Assembly: GCF_000189635.1 (NCBI RefSeq)
Contig: NW_002476321.1
Location: forward strand, 64,547-128,546
Direction: 5' to 3'
Length of the DNA: 64,000 nt
Source: Tetrahymena thermophila SB210
Taxonomy: Eukaryota; Ciliophora; Oligohymenophorea; Hymenostomatida; Tetrahymenidae
In this document: positions 12,120-25,400 of the stretch, in pieces
How the letters are laid out: each line of letters starts with the position of its first letter
Position numbering within the stretch: the stretch's first letter is position 1
Program-made: the position numbers and the translations under genes
Notes under the pieces: model-generated
The model's input: only the letters and a program-made list of their open reading frames with translations
What the model was told of the DNA's origin: nothing
Database searches by the model: none

Positions 12120-12695
12120 AAAATAACTATGAAGTCCAAAAGGTCATTAGCAGGGATTAATATTGAATTTTAAAACTGATGATAAGCTCATTAAAAGTAT
12201 TAAAAGTGAAAAAAATGGATAGAAAAAAATTAGTTATTGGTTATTTTCTTTCATCAAAGTGTTAAAATTCTTTAAAAAAGTGACTACATTAAATACCCTG
12301 ATTATTAATGATCAAATAATTTAATGATAATTGCATTTTAATTAGTATTTTAAAAATATATTTTTTATTTCATCAGTTGGTTTTATGAAAATTAATTTAT
12401 TTGTTACTAAAATTTATAATCTAAGCAATACATTTAAACACTTTCCAACTGATTAATATATAAAGATTTGGTTTAAGAATTAAATGAGCATTCTAGTAGA
12501 AAAATTAAATATTTTGTTTAAAAGATTTTAATATTATTTTAAAAATTACATTTGTTTTTATTTAAATTTACAAAAAGTATATCAAAATATATTGACAAAA
12601 ATTTCAAAGAAATATTTCATTATTTATTTAAGAAATTTATTTTTTGTTAAATTTATATCAGATGGCAAATATTTTTAGACATAATAAATAGCAAC
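12120..12695. other. convergent 3' spacer
   Basis: About 576 bases between two genes that converge (dehydratase on plus, TVP23 on minus). It is AT-rich with no feature beyond the two 3' ends. Confidence 0.55.
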
Positions 12696-13809
12696 TCATA
12701 ATGGGAACCTAAGAGAGCCCGACATGAAGTTGAGAGGGATATCTGATTAAAGCTCAGAAGCTAGCTTCTTGAGACCTTACTTTTATTCTTTATTTATTTA
12801 TTGATTTAATTAGTTTGAAAATAGTTAAAAAACGAATAATTTAAAAATTGAAATCAGATTGAAATATTTTTATTTTTTTTATAAAATTACTTGTGTTGCA
12901 TTTATAGAAGTAATAAGCATTCCAAAAAGTAGTGAATAAAGAAAAAGCGCAAACAGCAGACTAGTTATTTTTTTAATTTTAAGATAATAATTACCATTTA
13001 TATTTTATATAAATATAATTAAATAATTTACATCACCAATGTCAAAACCAATCACATTAATAACAAGCAAAGTAGCCCATGAAAGAACAGCTATAATTTA
13101 TAAACTCCAAAATACATTAAAATTAAAACTATTTATCTCATTTTAGTTAATTTTGCATTCAAAAACCCACTTAGTTGTGTTGTCACTTTACTATTCACTC
13201 CACCATCTTAAACCTATTAGCAATCTAATATTTTAAACACGAATTATTAAAAACTATTAAAATTGTAAAAATATCAATTCAAATTTATTTATTTTAGCTG
13301 AAAATTTACCTTCCAGTTATGTTTTTAACAACCCAAAAGTCGAGTGAACTGAAAATAATTATAAAGTAATGCACTTTCAAAGTATCCATAAAGATGCTTA
13401 AAATTAAATGGCATATAAGTGCTAATGCCTTAAACAACAAATGAAAAAAACATGCTGTTGGGTGATTGCTCTTACTAAAATCTAGTCTTTTCATTAAAGC
13501 CTATTCCCCTTTTTCTGCGAAATTAGCTAATTACATATTATTTTAGTCTTATTATTGCTTTTATAATTAGACTGCTGATTTAAGCATCGATTAAGGATCA
13601 ACATTTCCTTACTAGTGTTGCATCTATAAAAACTAAGCAAAAGCATCTACATTCTCTTTTGGTACATACTTTTATGAGTTTCTCAAAACAGCCATATTAT
13701 CATTTGTTAACAAATTCGATTGATAAAAATTGTTAGCTTATCCAGTCAGTTAATTAGCAATCTATTCAGTTTGCTTTGCATAAAAGTTTCCTCCCTATAA
13801 ATCTGCCAT
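12696..13809 (-). CDS. TVP23: TVP23 family Golgi membrane protein
   Basis: Exons 13809-13310, 13224-13032, 12960-12891 and 12775-12696 give 280 residues. Introns are 85, 71 and 115 nt. The TVP23/FAM18 signature is plain: SNHPTACFFHLLFKALAL, SLDFWVVKNITGRLLIG, LRWWSEQ, TKWVFEC, VFWSL, and FWNAYYFYKC near the end. About four membrane helices are expected. TVP23 proteins sit in the late Golgi and help vesicle transport. The first about 110 residues are a Gln/Asn-rich cytosolic extension (MADLQGGNFYAKQTEQ) longer than in yeast or human. The last exon, a GC-rich island at 12696-12775, encodes SLKKLASELQSDIPLNF and a tail ending FPL. It resembles the lysine/alanine tail of plant and animal members. 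The final splice is inferred from phase and similarity. Confidence 0.88.
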
Positions 13810-15014
13810 AGATTTAAAAATTCGTTTATATATATATCTTTTTGTATTGACAATTAAATCAAAAATCGTATTTATTTTAATTAAAATAACTAACTATTGA
13901 TAGAATATATCTTTATTTGTATATTAAATTTATGATAATAAATATTTTCTAATAAAGCAAAATATAATGAAATACTTAATTGATAAATATATTAGTTATT
14001 TATTTTGAATTCAATAATTGTATTATAACTGAAGACATTAATAATTTAACTTGTTTGAATAAAATAATAAGCTTAAATATAATTTTTATTCCCTTTTTAA
14101 ACATTATTGTTAAATTAGGTCTTTATAATTGCAAATATTGATAAATTTATTTTATTAATCATGTTCATTATCAATAATTATAAACTTGGTACGATAAAAA
14201 ATTACATCGTTAAAACACTATGAGTTTTTTTTGGTATTTTAAGATTTTAAAAATGTTAATAAAATTTTCTAAAAATATTTTTAAAGCACATTTTGATTCT
14301 AAAAAAATAGTATAAAATGTTTAATTACTAAGTTTTTTTCTGAATATTTTTAATTCTTGATAATATCAAATGAATAATTTATTTTCAGTATTAAAGTTCA
14401 CAAAATAAAATTAAATAATTTTAAACAGAATTTAATTTATTAAAATAATAATTAAAATTTATCAATTTCTCAAATAATTTTTATATTTAGCAAAATGAAC
14501 ATAGAAATATTTATTGTTTTTAAATTTTTAATTTTACTTAACATATTTTACATTAAAATATTCAAATAAATTTATTAATGATTATATTAAGATTATGATT
14601 CAAAAATTCTTTTAAGGTTAATAGCCTTTGAAAGTTTTCTTCGATCTGTAAATACTGCATATATGCATTATTTTATATCTAGATCTTTTATTTAAATCGA
14701 TATTTAATAAATGTATTTATTTATTTGTTATTAATAATTGCTTTCAATTAATTTTACAAATTTGAATGGAATCAATATTATAACCATAATATTAGAAGAA
14801 ATTATGCGATCAAAGTCCTTTAAATTTGAATTTAAATGATCTATTCAGTTTATCATTAATCCATTTAATTGTTAATTTAATTAAAATATCGCGTTTTTAT
14901 TTGATTTTATAGAAATCTTTCCATCACCAAATTAATAAATCAAAATAAGCAAATAAATAAATAGATAGATAGAGAAATCAATTTTGTTTTACAAGGTCTT
15001 TTTTTGATAGACAT
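13810..15014. other. divergent promoter region
   Basis: About 1.2 kb between TVP23 (minus) and the PLK4 gene (plus), whose starts face away from each other. It is about 85% A+T, and I see no repeat, RNA or coding stretch. Confidence 0.5.
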
Positions 15015-18000
15015 ATGATAACTTAAATGATTCAATAGAAAAAAGATTAAAAGCCAAAAAGTAGCTCTTAGTAAGTTGAAGAAGAGGAAAATCATTTAAT
15101 GAATAGTATTTCAACTAGTTTACATGTAAAAACAATACAAAGAAGAAAAATATAATTAGACTCATTTTTTCCATAATTAATAGAATTTTAAGATTACTTT
15201 AACTCTTGGTAGAGGCGCAGGAAGTTGCGTTTTTCTAATTGAAGAATACAAATCTGGATCGCTTTATGTAAATAGAATATTTAATTAAGTATGACATCTT
15301 TATAATAGAATATTTATAAAACAAATTAGGCTTTAAAAACAATCACAAAATAGTCATAATATTACACTAACAATATTAATAGAATCAAAAATGAATATAA
15401 TGTACCTTTTATTTTACAACTATTTTTCAAAGGATTATAATTTAATTTTAAAAATAAGCTACACTCATAACTAGACCATCCAAACATAGTAAAAATTTTA
15501 AAAAGATTCGAAGACAATGAATATGTATATATGATGCTTGAGTATTGCCCAGGAGGCAGTCTTTTTGATTATGTAAAAAGTAAAGGAAGGTAAAAAAGCT
15601 TTTATCAATAAATATAACGATGCTTTAGATAGTTTATATCAACTTTTAATTATTTGAAAAAACTAGGCTCAATGAAGATGAAGCAAGAGACATTTCATAT
15701 TAAATTGTATAAGGTCTTGAATACTTACACAAAAACAAAATTATTCATAGAGATTTAAAGCCTGGTAATATTTTGCTTACTGGGAATAACAGCGTTAAAA
15801 TTTGTGATTTCGGGTTAGCTGTAAGAGTAACTAACTACGAATCGGAGAGAGACACATTTTGCGGAACTCCTAATTACATAGCTCCGTAAAATATAAATTA
15901 AAAAAAAATAATTATAATTCATTACATATTAATTAAAGAGAAATTTGTAGCAGGGAAAAGTATGGAATATAATCAGATTGCTGGTCTTTTGGGTGCATTC
16001 TATACACTATTGCTACTGGTAGACCTCCTTTTGAAACAGTGAGTATATAACAAACACTAAAAATGCTATAAAAAAAGAATAAAGTAGAGTATCCTTCTCA
16101 CTTATCTAAATCTTTAGTTGATCTAATTGATCATATACTTGATTGGGTAAATAAATAAATTGAATTCTAATCACAATAATAATATACAATAATCATCATA
16201 TATTTTTACAGATAAATAAATTTTACAAAAATTTAACTGACTTTTTTTCAAAATTTTAATTTAACAAAATTAATTTTTAACTTTGCTTTTAAAATTTGAA
16301 TAGAATTAAGACACAAGATACAATATCAGTTAAATAAAAAGTCATCCTTTTTATAATAAATCCAAATAAAATACTCATGAAAATGAATATAAATTATAAA
16401 ATCCTATGACTTTTGCTCCTCCTCAACCATTTTAAATGGAATAATCTGTCAATTAAAATAATAAAAATATTTAACAAGGGCATACTAGGCAAAGATCTAA
16501 TTTTTCAATGGATTCGTCTAACAATTCTAAACATTTTTAATAAAATAAAATAATGAATGATAATTTATATTAAATTAACAATATAAATCGCTCCAATCAA
16601 ATCTAAGAAAATAACGTTTTACAAAATAAACAAACTAAAGAAAATAGATTTTAAAGCAAAGAATAATTATTAGTAAATGAAAATAAGGAAAATATCCATT
16701 CAAATATTCTAAATTCAATTAATAATTAACAAAAATTATTTTAGCAATAACAAAAGTTAAACCCTATACCACTTTAAAAATCTTACAGCTATAATCAGAA
16801 GAACGAGTAAAAGCAAGATTAGATATTGCACTAAACTTTAGCTTAAGGCTTAAAGAAGGAAGTAAGTGAATAAAGCATAGATAATAATAGAAACAAATAA
16901 ATAATATAAGAAATTTAAAATATATCATAAAATTCTTATTATAATCCATAAATATCCTAATCAAACAAATAGTAATAGCAATAAATAGATACTATTTAGT
17001 AAAAACCATAAAGCAAAACTATATTGAATACATTCTTGAATAAAGCCACTAAATCGAATTCTCTTCATCAATCGTCATCTACTACTCCCTCAAGCAACTA
17101 GCAAAATATCAATACAAATAATTTTTTTTAATCATAAAAATCTTATAAAAACCCTATAGTATAAATTTTAAATGGATTTCCTAATGACTCAAAGATTTAA
17201 TAAAATCAAGCAATTAATCATTAAAAAAATAAAAGTCTTGATATAAGTGGTATAATACCACCTCAACCTCCTCGTCCTCGGGATGAATAAAAAAATCAGC
17301 TTAGTTTTAAAACTATAGATTAAGAAAATATTTAAAAAAAGCAAATATCTATTGATTAATCTAACTAAAACGAGTTTGTAACTACTCCAAGTGGAAATAA
17401 TAAAATGTTTTCTCAATCATCAAACAACATGATTTTTATGAAAGAGAACAACAATTCTAAAATATAAAATGTTAAAAAGAAAATGAGTCTCCATTTTCCA
17501 ACTGAATAAACAAATATTAGCCAAGATATAATAAGCACAAACACAACATGCAGGAATAACATAACAACAACCATGACCTTTCCTTCTCCTTCGTCTTAAT
17601 AGTTTTTAGCATAAAATAATAATAATCAAATAATAATAAATTAAAATATTTAAAGATAAAAACCCTCTAAATCAACACATAATAATGATAATAATCACAC
17701 TTCTTTTGATATATCATATCTTAAATTAGACAGCTCCTAAATGAATAGCTTTTCTGTAGAAAGAGATTTTTAATCTACAGCTTAATTTTCTTCTAAATCG
17801 AATGTAATACATACACCCACTAATGTTTCAATCAGTTAAAAGCCTCCTAGCAATAAAAATTCATATACATATAGAGATATAAATCCTCCATCGTTTGCAC
17901 CCAGTTAGCAACCTACTTCTCTAATGGTAAAATTATCAAACTTTTTAAAATTTTTTGAATAAAATATTTTGTATTTTTTAGATTTATAAGGAAGTTATTT

Positions 18001-18939
18001 TTTTTAATAAGTTATTTTATCATAATTTATTTATAATTAATAATTTAATATTTATTAGAGAGCTAAAGGATCATCTAAAGAGTATATAAAGACTGAGCCA
18101 TGTGATATTGATGTTAATTAAACTCCTAGATTAGAGTGTTTGGAAACTGAGAACAATGAAAATACTTCTACAGCAGCATGCTCAAAGTATTCAATGAATA
18201 CTACAAATAGAAGCTTTAACAAAGGATTAAACACTTCTAAATCATTTAGCAGTTTTATAGCTGACTAAACAAATGAAATAGATAAATATTCTAATAACAT
18301 ACAACTGAATTAATAAAATTCTAATATCATAACTAGCTAAATTTCTCCTGTAAAAGTAGGAGATGACTTAGATGTTTCTAAAATTAAAACGAAAAACGGT
18401 TATATTGAGATAACTTCAGATCATTCCCTCTTAGTAGAATCTTGCAATGGTCGTTTACTCTTTAAAATATCTAAAGATGGATAAAAGGTAAGATTAATAT
18501 TTAAAACTATTTTTTATAAACTATTTATTTGTTTTAATAAATAAAGATTTAAATAAATAAACTAATTGATAAACCTATGGAGAAGCATTACACTCTCAAT
18601 AACCTTCCCGCAAAATACTATGCCTTGTACGGATATGCCAAGCAGGTAATTAATGCACTCAAAACTAAAAAAGTTATATCCAAGCTTGAAAATAAAGAAG
18701 GAATTTTTATCCTGTTAGAAAATAACTGTTTCGAGGCCTAATTTAAAACAGGATACAAAATATATTACAAAAATAAAAATGCTTCAATGAAAATTAAAGC
18801 TCCTGACAATAACATTTATGAAATTTCTCTTGAAAAAAATTCAAAAGACTTTCCATAAGAAGTAAAAAACATAACATCTAAATCTCTTAAGTACTATGAA
18901 TACTTATTAAACTAAAATAAAGAGTTTTAAAACATATGA
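15015..18939 (+). CDS. PLK4: PLK4/SAK-type polo-like kinase
   Basis: Nine exons: 15015-15125, 15184-15267, 15330-15401, 15459-15589, 15667-15885, 15939-16146, 16304-17926, 18059-18487, 18547-18939. They give 1,089 residues. Kinase domain about 38-293: [14 protein letters not shown] (Gly loop), ALKTITK (Lys68), [75 protein letters not shown]. All catalytic residues are kept. A linker of about 600 residues is Gln/Asn/Ser-rich. The C-terminus (about 920-1075) matches the PLK4 cryptic polo boxes: [58 protein letters not shown]4 is the master kinase of centriole/basal-body duplication, which suits a ciliated cell. Starts at 15015 or 15027 are both possible. Confidence 0.92.
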
Positions 18940-19658
18940 AGAAATAAAACCAAAAACTAATTTAAAAACAATTTTCCTAAAATAAGTAAATAAATATATT
19001 CTTACTATTATCTAATAAAAAATATATAATTAATTTATTGTTATCATAAATGTGTTCATAAAAAGAATCAATCTATAAATTTATATATTGTGTAATATAA
19101 ATACGAGTTCTAAAAATTAAAGTTTTTTAGTTTATTTCATACTCTTTTTAGATTAATAGTATAATACAATTATTCAACCTAATTTCAAAAACGTCCATAC
19201 AACCGAAACCTAATGTTTATTATTTTATATATTAGTTCTATTTTAAAATACCACTAAATTTAATTATTAATCAAATATTAGTTTTTATTGTAATAAACAA
19301 GCTTGTTGGTTTAAAAATATTCTGGCCTTTAAATTTTTTAATAATTGAATATAATACCTTTAATAAATTTACAATTCAAATTTATTCAAGTGTAAATTAA
19401 TATATTACATATAAGTATGTATAAACTAATTTTAAATTTATCAATATTTATAATACTATCCTATTGTTTGTAAAGAATTAATTGTAATCAATTTAATTAT
19501 TTCGTATTTTGAACTGCCTGATCTGAAAATAAATTTTTATTGATTAGATTAGAATACTTAGTCATTATAAAAATTCTTTAAAAAAAAATAAATTAAGCAA
19601 AACCAGATAATAATTTATTAAATTTGAAAAAATTCTAAATAAAAAAGATATAAAAACA
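18940..19658. other. intergenic, AT-rich
   Basis: About 720 bases between two plus-strand kinase genes. It should hold the PLK4 3' end and the next promoter. Nothing else seen. Confidence 0.5.
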
Positions 19659-22600
19659 ATGCAATAAAATTAAGATTACAAATAATTTGAGGTTAAAGAA
19701 AATAATAAATAACAAAGAAAATAAAAAGAGGATAGTTAAAATACTATTTAAAAATGTAAAAAATAATCAAAGCTTTGTTAGACATTAGAATCAAATGAAT
19801 CGAGTTTTAATTATTAGATAATTAATGAAGAGGAAAAGAAAGAAAATTATTTAAAATTATGTTTCGATGACGAATATACAATTAATAAAAATTAAAAAAA
19901 ATTAAATAAAGAAAAAATGATACCAAGTAGAAACAATGAATTGAATCAAATAAAAGAAAAGAAAATATAATAAACCAATAAATAAGAACCTAAGAATTAA
20001 ATGATGGATGATTCTAAAAACTAAGAAAATATTGAGAAACAGATATTAATAAAATAATAATCAAAAGAAAACTAAATAAATATTTAAGAGCTTAAGTCTA
20101 ATGATAATTGTGAAAAAAAATTGCAAGAATAAAATGATTTATATTAAAACACAAAAATTTTGGAGTTAAAATAATAATCGTTAGAGATAATAAAAAAGTT
20201 TTTAGATAATAAAGTATTATTGGAATACAGTAAAAAAAAAGAAAATCTTTCACAATAAAAACATTAAGAATCTAGAGATTTTGTAATCTTTAATCCTTTA
20301 AGTTCAATGAAAGATTAATAAATTAACCAAAATGATAAATAAAATGATTCTAATAAATTAAATTCAGAATAAAAGCAAGAAATTTTAAACTATGACAATT
20401 CTTAAGGACAAAAAGATTATTAAAATTTTGATTAATTTGATTAAAAATAATTAAATATTGAAAATTCTTTGGAAAAAATGGATATCAGCCAATGTTCAGA
20501 TAAAAAATGTGAATCAATTTAGGGCTTTTAAAATTATGAAGGAGAGTGTGCTCTATCATAAATTTTATTTTAAGGTCATCATATAAATATGAATGTCAAA
20601 GAAAATTAAAAAGCTGCTTTTGTTGAGATGATTAGAATAAAACTTGAAGAGAAAGGCTTGGAAATAACCAAATTTATAAATTCAGGAGGTGAAGCTGATA
20701 TTTTAGAATGCAGAAGTAAAGATGGCATATTTGTATTAAGATTCCTTTTTTATAAAAATGAGAAAAATAAAGAAGAAATAGAAAAAGAATATAAAATTAT
20801 ATCATCTATTAAAAAATAATTTAACTTAACAAGTTAAAAAGATAAAATAGATATTCCAGATAGTAATTTAATAATAATATTAACCGATTTTTACTAATAA
20901 TCTCTCCATGAATATTTAACTAACTCATTAAATAAATTTGATCAGGATACTTTTGTTTCATTTATATATGATATGATTTTTGGATTAATAGAACTTCGTT
21001 ATTACAACATATAGCACTTTGATATTAAACCAGCAAATATACTTTTAGATACAAACTTGAAATTATATTTTAATGATTTTGGTCTATCTAATAAATTAAA
21101 ATATGGAGAATCCTTTGTTCCATTAGGACATACAAGTGCTTTTAGCCCTTAAGAATAATAAGATTATTAATAAATTGATAATTATCAGAGCGATATATTT
21201 TCATTAGGAAAAACGTTTGAAGTAGTAATGAAAGCATTTTCTAAATAAAACATCAATTTATATAATTAACAGTAGAAATTTTTTGATAATTTTAAAAATC
21301 TAATTGTGCTGATGACAAAAAAAGAACCTTAAGATAGAATTAAATGTGATGAATTATTGTTAAGATTTACTGGCTTTCTTAGAGATTTTAACGTTTAATA
21401 AAATACATTCTCTAAGGAGGCTTAAAAAGTAAAGCTAATTTTATAATATATATAAGACTAAGTTCAAATAATTGATAAAGATCAAGAGTTTATTAAAGAT
21501 GTACTTTACTCATACTCATTTGTTTAGTTAAAATTGAATTTATTCTTTTATGATATAAATTTCTCATAAGATATAGATCTAGATAATGAAGACAGTTTAA
21601 TAAATATTTTGTCTTAGAATCCAAATAAAGTCTTCTTATTTGGCTTGTACTGTATCGGTTTTGCTTATTATATCCAATCAAAATATTATTAATCTGCAAA
21701 GATTTTAAATACTTGCTTTTAAATTGGTATATAGCTTTAGGAAGATTTTAATTTTTTAATAGATTTGGCTAATGCTATCGGAGCATGCTACATAAACCTT
21801 GGGTTATATAAAGAGGCTTATGATTTGTATAAAGCTTCAATCAAGTAGCTGGACAAAATTAATGATAAGCTATTACTTCCTGTAGTATGCTAAATTTGCA
21901 GTAACTTTGCAGAGTGTTTACTTACAGCAGGTAAGCTTGATGAAGCTGAAAAATTATACAATTAGAGTATAAAAATATTTAAAGAATTAAATGATACATC
22001 AAGCTATTATTACAGTCAAATCTTAAATAACATTGCAACTTATTAAAATGATTAAAAAAAATATCAAGATGCACTATAAAACTATACATAATGTTTATAA
22101 GTAAAAAGAAATTTATTAAAGAATGATATTCATCCTAGCATTGCAATAACTCTCCATAATATTGGAACATTTTATACAGAATTATTTTCACTATCTTAAA
22201 ATGAAAATATTGATGAGGAAGAATTAAATAAATTTCTAAAATAAGCTTCAGAATAGAATAATGGGTTTCCATAATAACCAATAAAAATAGAAAATTTAAG
22301 CTAATTGTAATTATATTTTTACAATTTAGCACATGTAAATATATAACAATCTATTGACATAATGAAATAAATTTATATTAAAAAGAGTTACTACCTTCTT
22401 TCTAAATTTTAGAATAGCTTAGCAACACTATATATGGCAAAAGGAGAATATGAATAAGCATTAAATTAAATGAATGAGGTGCTTTAAATGAACGAATTAA
22501 TATAAGATCCTTACTAAACTGCTTTAATTTCTTTTAATTTAGCTGATATGTACCTCTAGATATAGTAATATGAAAATGCAAAGAAATATTGTTTATAAGC

Positions 22601-23018
22601 AATTAATATTTTATAATAAAACGATATGCTTAATTGTGAAATTTATTCTGTTGCATTAAATAGCTATGGAAAAATACTTGAAATACTAAAAAGCAATGAA
22701 GCAATCGATTACCTGATAAAAGCAGTAGAAATAAAGGAAAAATATAAAAATAACTAGAGTAGTTACGAATTGGACGAGTTCATATAAGATGTAATCGAAT
22801 ATTCTGACAAATTAGATTAAAGTTAAATAAAATCTTATTATGAAAAACTTGACTTCTTTGCAGAATTCCTAAAAAAAATTTAATCTAATTTAAAACTATC
22901 AGATAAAGTTATGAAAATTATCATTTAAATGAATGATGAGGAATATGATATTTTATATTAAAAATTCAGTGAAGAATAAAAAAAGTACCTTCAATAATTT
23001 CTTTTAGGCCCTAAATGA
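19659..23018 (+). CDS. protein kinase-like domain plus TPR repeats
   Basis: Single exon, 1,119 residues, ATG at 19659, TGA at 23016-23018. Residues 1-320 are Lys/Glu/Gln/Asn-rich and low complexity. About 325-580 is a protein-kinase fold: FINSGGEADILECRS, EEIEKEYKIISS, IQHFDIKPANILLDTNL, FNDFGLSNKL, LGHTSAFSPQEQ, NYQSDIFSLGKTFEVV. Key positions are altered. The beta3 lysine region reads FVLRFLF (Arg for Lys), the catalytic loop is HFDIKPAN rather than HRDLKPEN, and DFG is preceded by Asn. From about 640 to 1040 are tetratricopeptide-like helical hairpins (NAIGACYINLGLYKEAYDLY, NLADMYLQIQQYENAKKY, SLATLYMAKGEYEQALNQM). Ciliates are known for large kinase-TPR families. This is an active or pseudo-kinase with a TPR scaffold, target unknown. 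No introns, unlike its neighbour. Confidence 0.8.
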
Positions 23019-23199
23019 TAGCATTCGATTATAATCTTTCATTTAAAAGTATTTCTTTAAGCTCATAATTTTTGACAAAAAATTTAATTTTATAATTCAT
23101 AATAAACTTTTTTATCTTTTATTATTTATTAAAACAATTTTTAAATTTTACCAAAAATAATTTTATTTCTTTTAATTCTCCCAATTTAATATTATAGGA

Positions 23200-25010
23200 G
23201 CCAAAGCAAGACCATAGCAGATTTATCAACAGAAAGCAAACAATTTGAGACTCCTCAAATAATTAAATGAATTATAGGTAGATTATTCCAAATAGTGTGT
23301 GAGAACTAACAAAATTAAGGACAAAATAAAATAATATCATAATAATATTATAAATTTTTATTGGTTTTGCCTATATGTTATCTACATAATTGTTTCTTTT
23401 ATGGGAAAAATAACAAATAATTTCTACAAAATAAATAAAATTAATTAATTTAAGTTGGATAATATATTATATTCATTTATATAAAAATAATATTTAAAAT
23501 TTTTTCTATTATAATTTATTTTTTCAAATTATAAAAAATTATATTTGATTTATTTAATAATTTATTAAAACATACATACATAATTTTAGAGTAAAAATCA
23601 TAAATTTTATTAAGAATACTTCAAATAATATTTTGTAATAAAAATACAAAGAAAATTAAATTAAAAAAATGATGTTTTATATTTACGATGTTATTTTTAG
23701 TATTTTGGCTAATGGTCTTATGATTTTCTTATTTGTTATATAAGGTTAGCGTATTAAGAAAAATAAAGAAAATTATCTAATTTATTAAAGTATTGTGGAA
23801 TAGAAGTAAAAATTAATTATTCGTTAAAAATATATTCGTTGATCATAATTTTTATTTGTTAATTATTTATATTAGTTGATAAAACACAACATATAAATCA
23901 GTTTACCGAAAAAATAAACTAGAAGAAGCTAAACCATGATAGGTATCCGAGTGTTCTAGTCTCAAGTTTTTAAATAAGGAGAAATATAAAGCAGAGTTAT
24001 TTAAAGTTCATACTAGATATATTAGCTTATAGATAAGTTGAGATGGATCGCAGCATCTATATATCTTTTGCTTTTAAGATATCTTCTTTAAATATTGCAG
24101 AAATACTTGATTATATTCCTAAAGAAGATCTACTAAAATGATACAGCCTATTCTTATGAGCTAATCCCTATCCATACAACCTATTAGACTTATATTCTGT
24201 CAATAAGTGTAGTGTTATTGAAATCAAAAGTTTAATGATTTGTAAATAATTATGTATAAAGCTATCAAATTGATGATTTTTTTGCAATTAAGTAGAGAAG
24301 AATTCCTAATGAAAGTTTTAACAGTTTTTAAAGCATCTTTCAAGTTTTTTATCAATTTAAATAATATCTAATCTAAATATATGCTCAAACGAGCTTTAAA
24401 AAATGTCATGAGGCTTTAAACGGTCAAATTAAATAAAATACTTAAAAAAGCATAAGATCTTAAGTTTTTAAATTGATCTTATCCCATTAAGAAAGAATAA
24501 TTTTTTTAGCCAAGCACAAAAATCTTAATGGTTACAGTCATCTACTAAACAAAATGAAAACTTTCGGAATTCTCGCCAACCACTCTAAATCTAATTGCAT
24601 TAAAATTTGATAAGAGATAACTGAAATCATAAAATTTAAGAATCAGAAAGCTTAGATGAAAATAATATGAAAACTTGTTTAAGAATAAATGCCAAAAAGA
24701 AGAATGAAGGAAGTCTCGTCATTTAAAATGAATTCTAAGTTTCAGCTCTGAACACTATAGCTTTGAACTTGAGATCTTAAACTTCTAATCTATAATGCTT
24801 AAAAACTAAATGATATTTAAATAACTTCAGCTTTTATACAGAGACAGTTCGCCAGAACGCATAGAATACTTTATCTATCATGCCTTCATTAACAGGGGTT
24901 CCGCATCTTGAAGTGAACCTTCAAGGTCGGGCTCTAGGTAAACTAAAGATTGTTAAATTTAAAACAATCAGACGCATATACTTTCAGTAAACGATTTCAG
25001 TTTATTTAAC
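23200..25010 (+). pseudogene. decayed membrane-protein-like gene, several breaks
   Basis: A plus-strand stretch that reads as protein in pieces. An open run from about 23200 to 24135 has membrane-like stretches (FYWFCLYVIYIIVSF) and then a compositionally normal segment (DRYPSVLVSSFQIRR, ILDILAYRQVEMDRS). Further pieces follow to about 25000 (QRRIPNESFNSFQSIF, YSHLLNKMKTFGILANHS, MPSLTGVPHLEVNLQG). The pieces lie in the same order on one strand but are interrupted by in-frame TGA codons and frame changes that I could not explain by introns. G+C is visibly higher than in the flanks. I do not recognise the family. The best reading is a decayed copy of a large host membrane protein; a heavily spliced live gene is the alternative. 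Confidence 0.4.
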
Positions 25011-25199
25011 GATACTGAAAGCTTAGTCTACTATCAAAATAAAATAAAAATAAAAATTATTATTAAAAAAATGTTTTATTCCCTTAGGTACCTTTCTACG
25101 TGGCGATATATGTTAAATTAAATTATTATGACTTCTTTTCTTTAATTTATAAAAACCTTAACCATTTGTCAAAATTACAACAAAAAATTGAGATTGAGA

Positions 25200-25400
25200 G
25201 CTTTAATGAATGATGCGATTTGAAAGAGAAAGAGATAAATGAGAGATATAAATAAAAAAAGAAAAATGAGAGATAAAATATTTAAAAAAGAAAGAATAAA
25301 ATAAAATAAATTAATAAAATAAATAGAGAGATTTTTAAAAAGTAAACAAAAAAAAAAGAATTTTTAAAAATAAAATAAATAAATAAAAATTATCAATAAA
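25200..25400 (+). repeat. A/G-rich low-complexity tract
   Basis: Nearly all-purine plus-strand sequence made of GAGAGATA, AAATAAAA and similar words. Simple sequence, no coding meaning seen. Confidence 0.6.

Noticed and set aside
12690-12785. Candidate two-hairpin noncoding RNA (GC-rich island followed by a T-rich tract)
   Set aside because: The minus strand encodes the TVP23 C-terminus in phase with the upstream exon and ends in TGA; coding explains the base composition.
15126-15183. 34-nt first intron of PLK4 (acceptor at 15159)
   Set aside because: In frame too, but a 58-nt intron ending at 15183 has a pyrimidine-rich 3' end and matches the usual intron length here.
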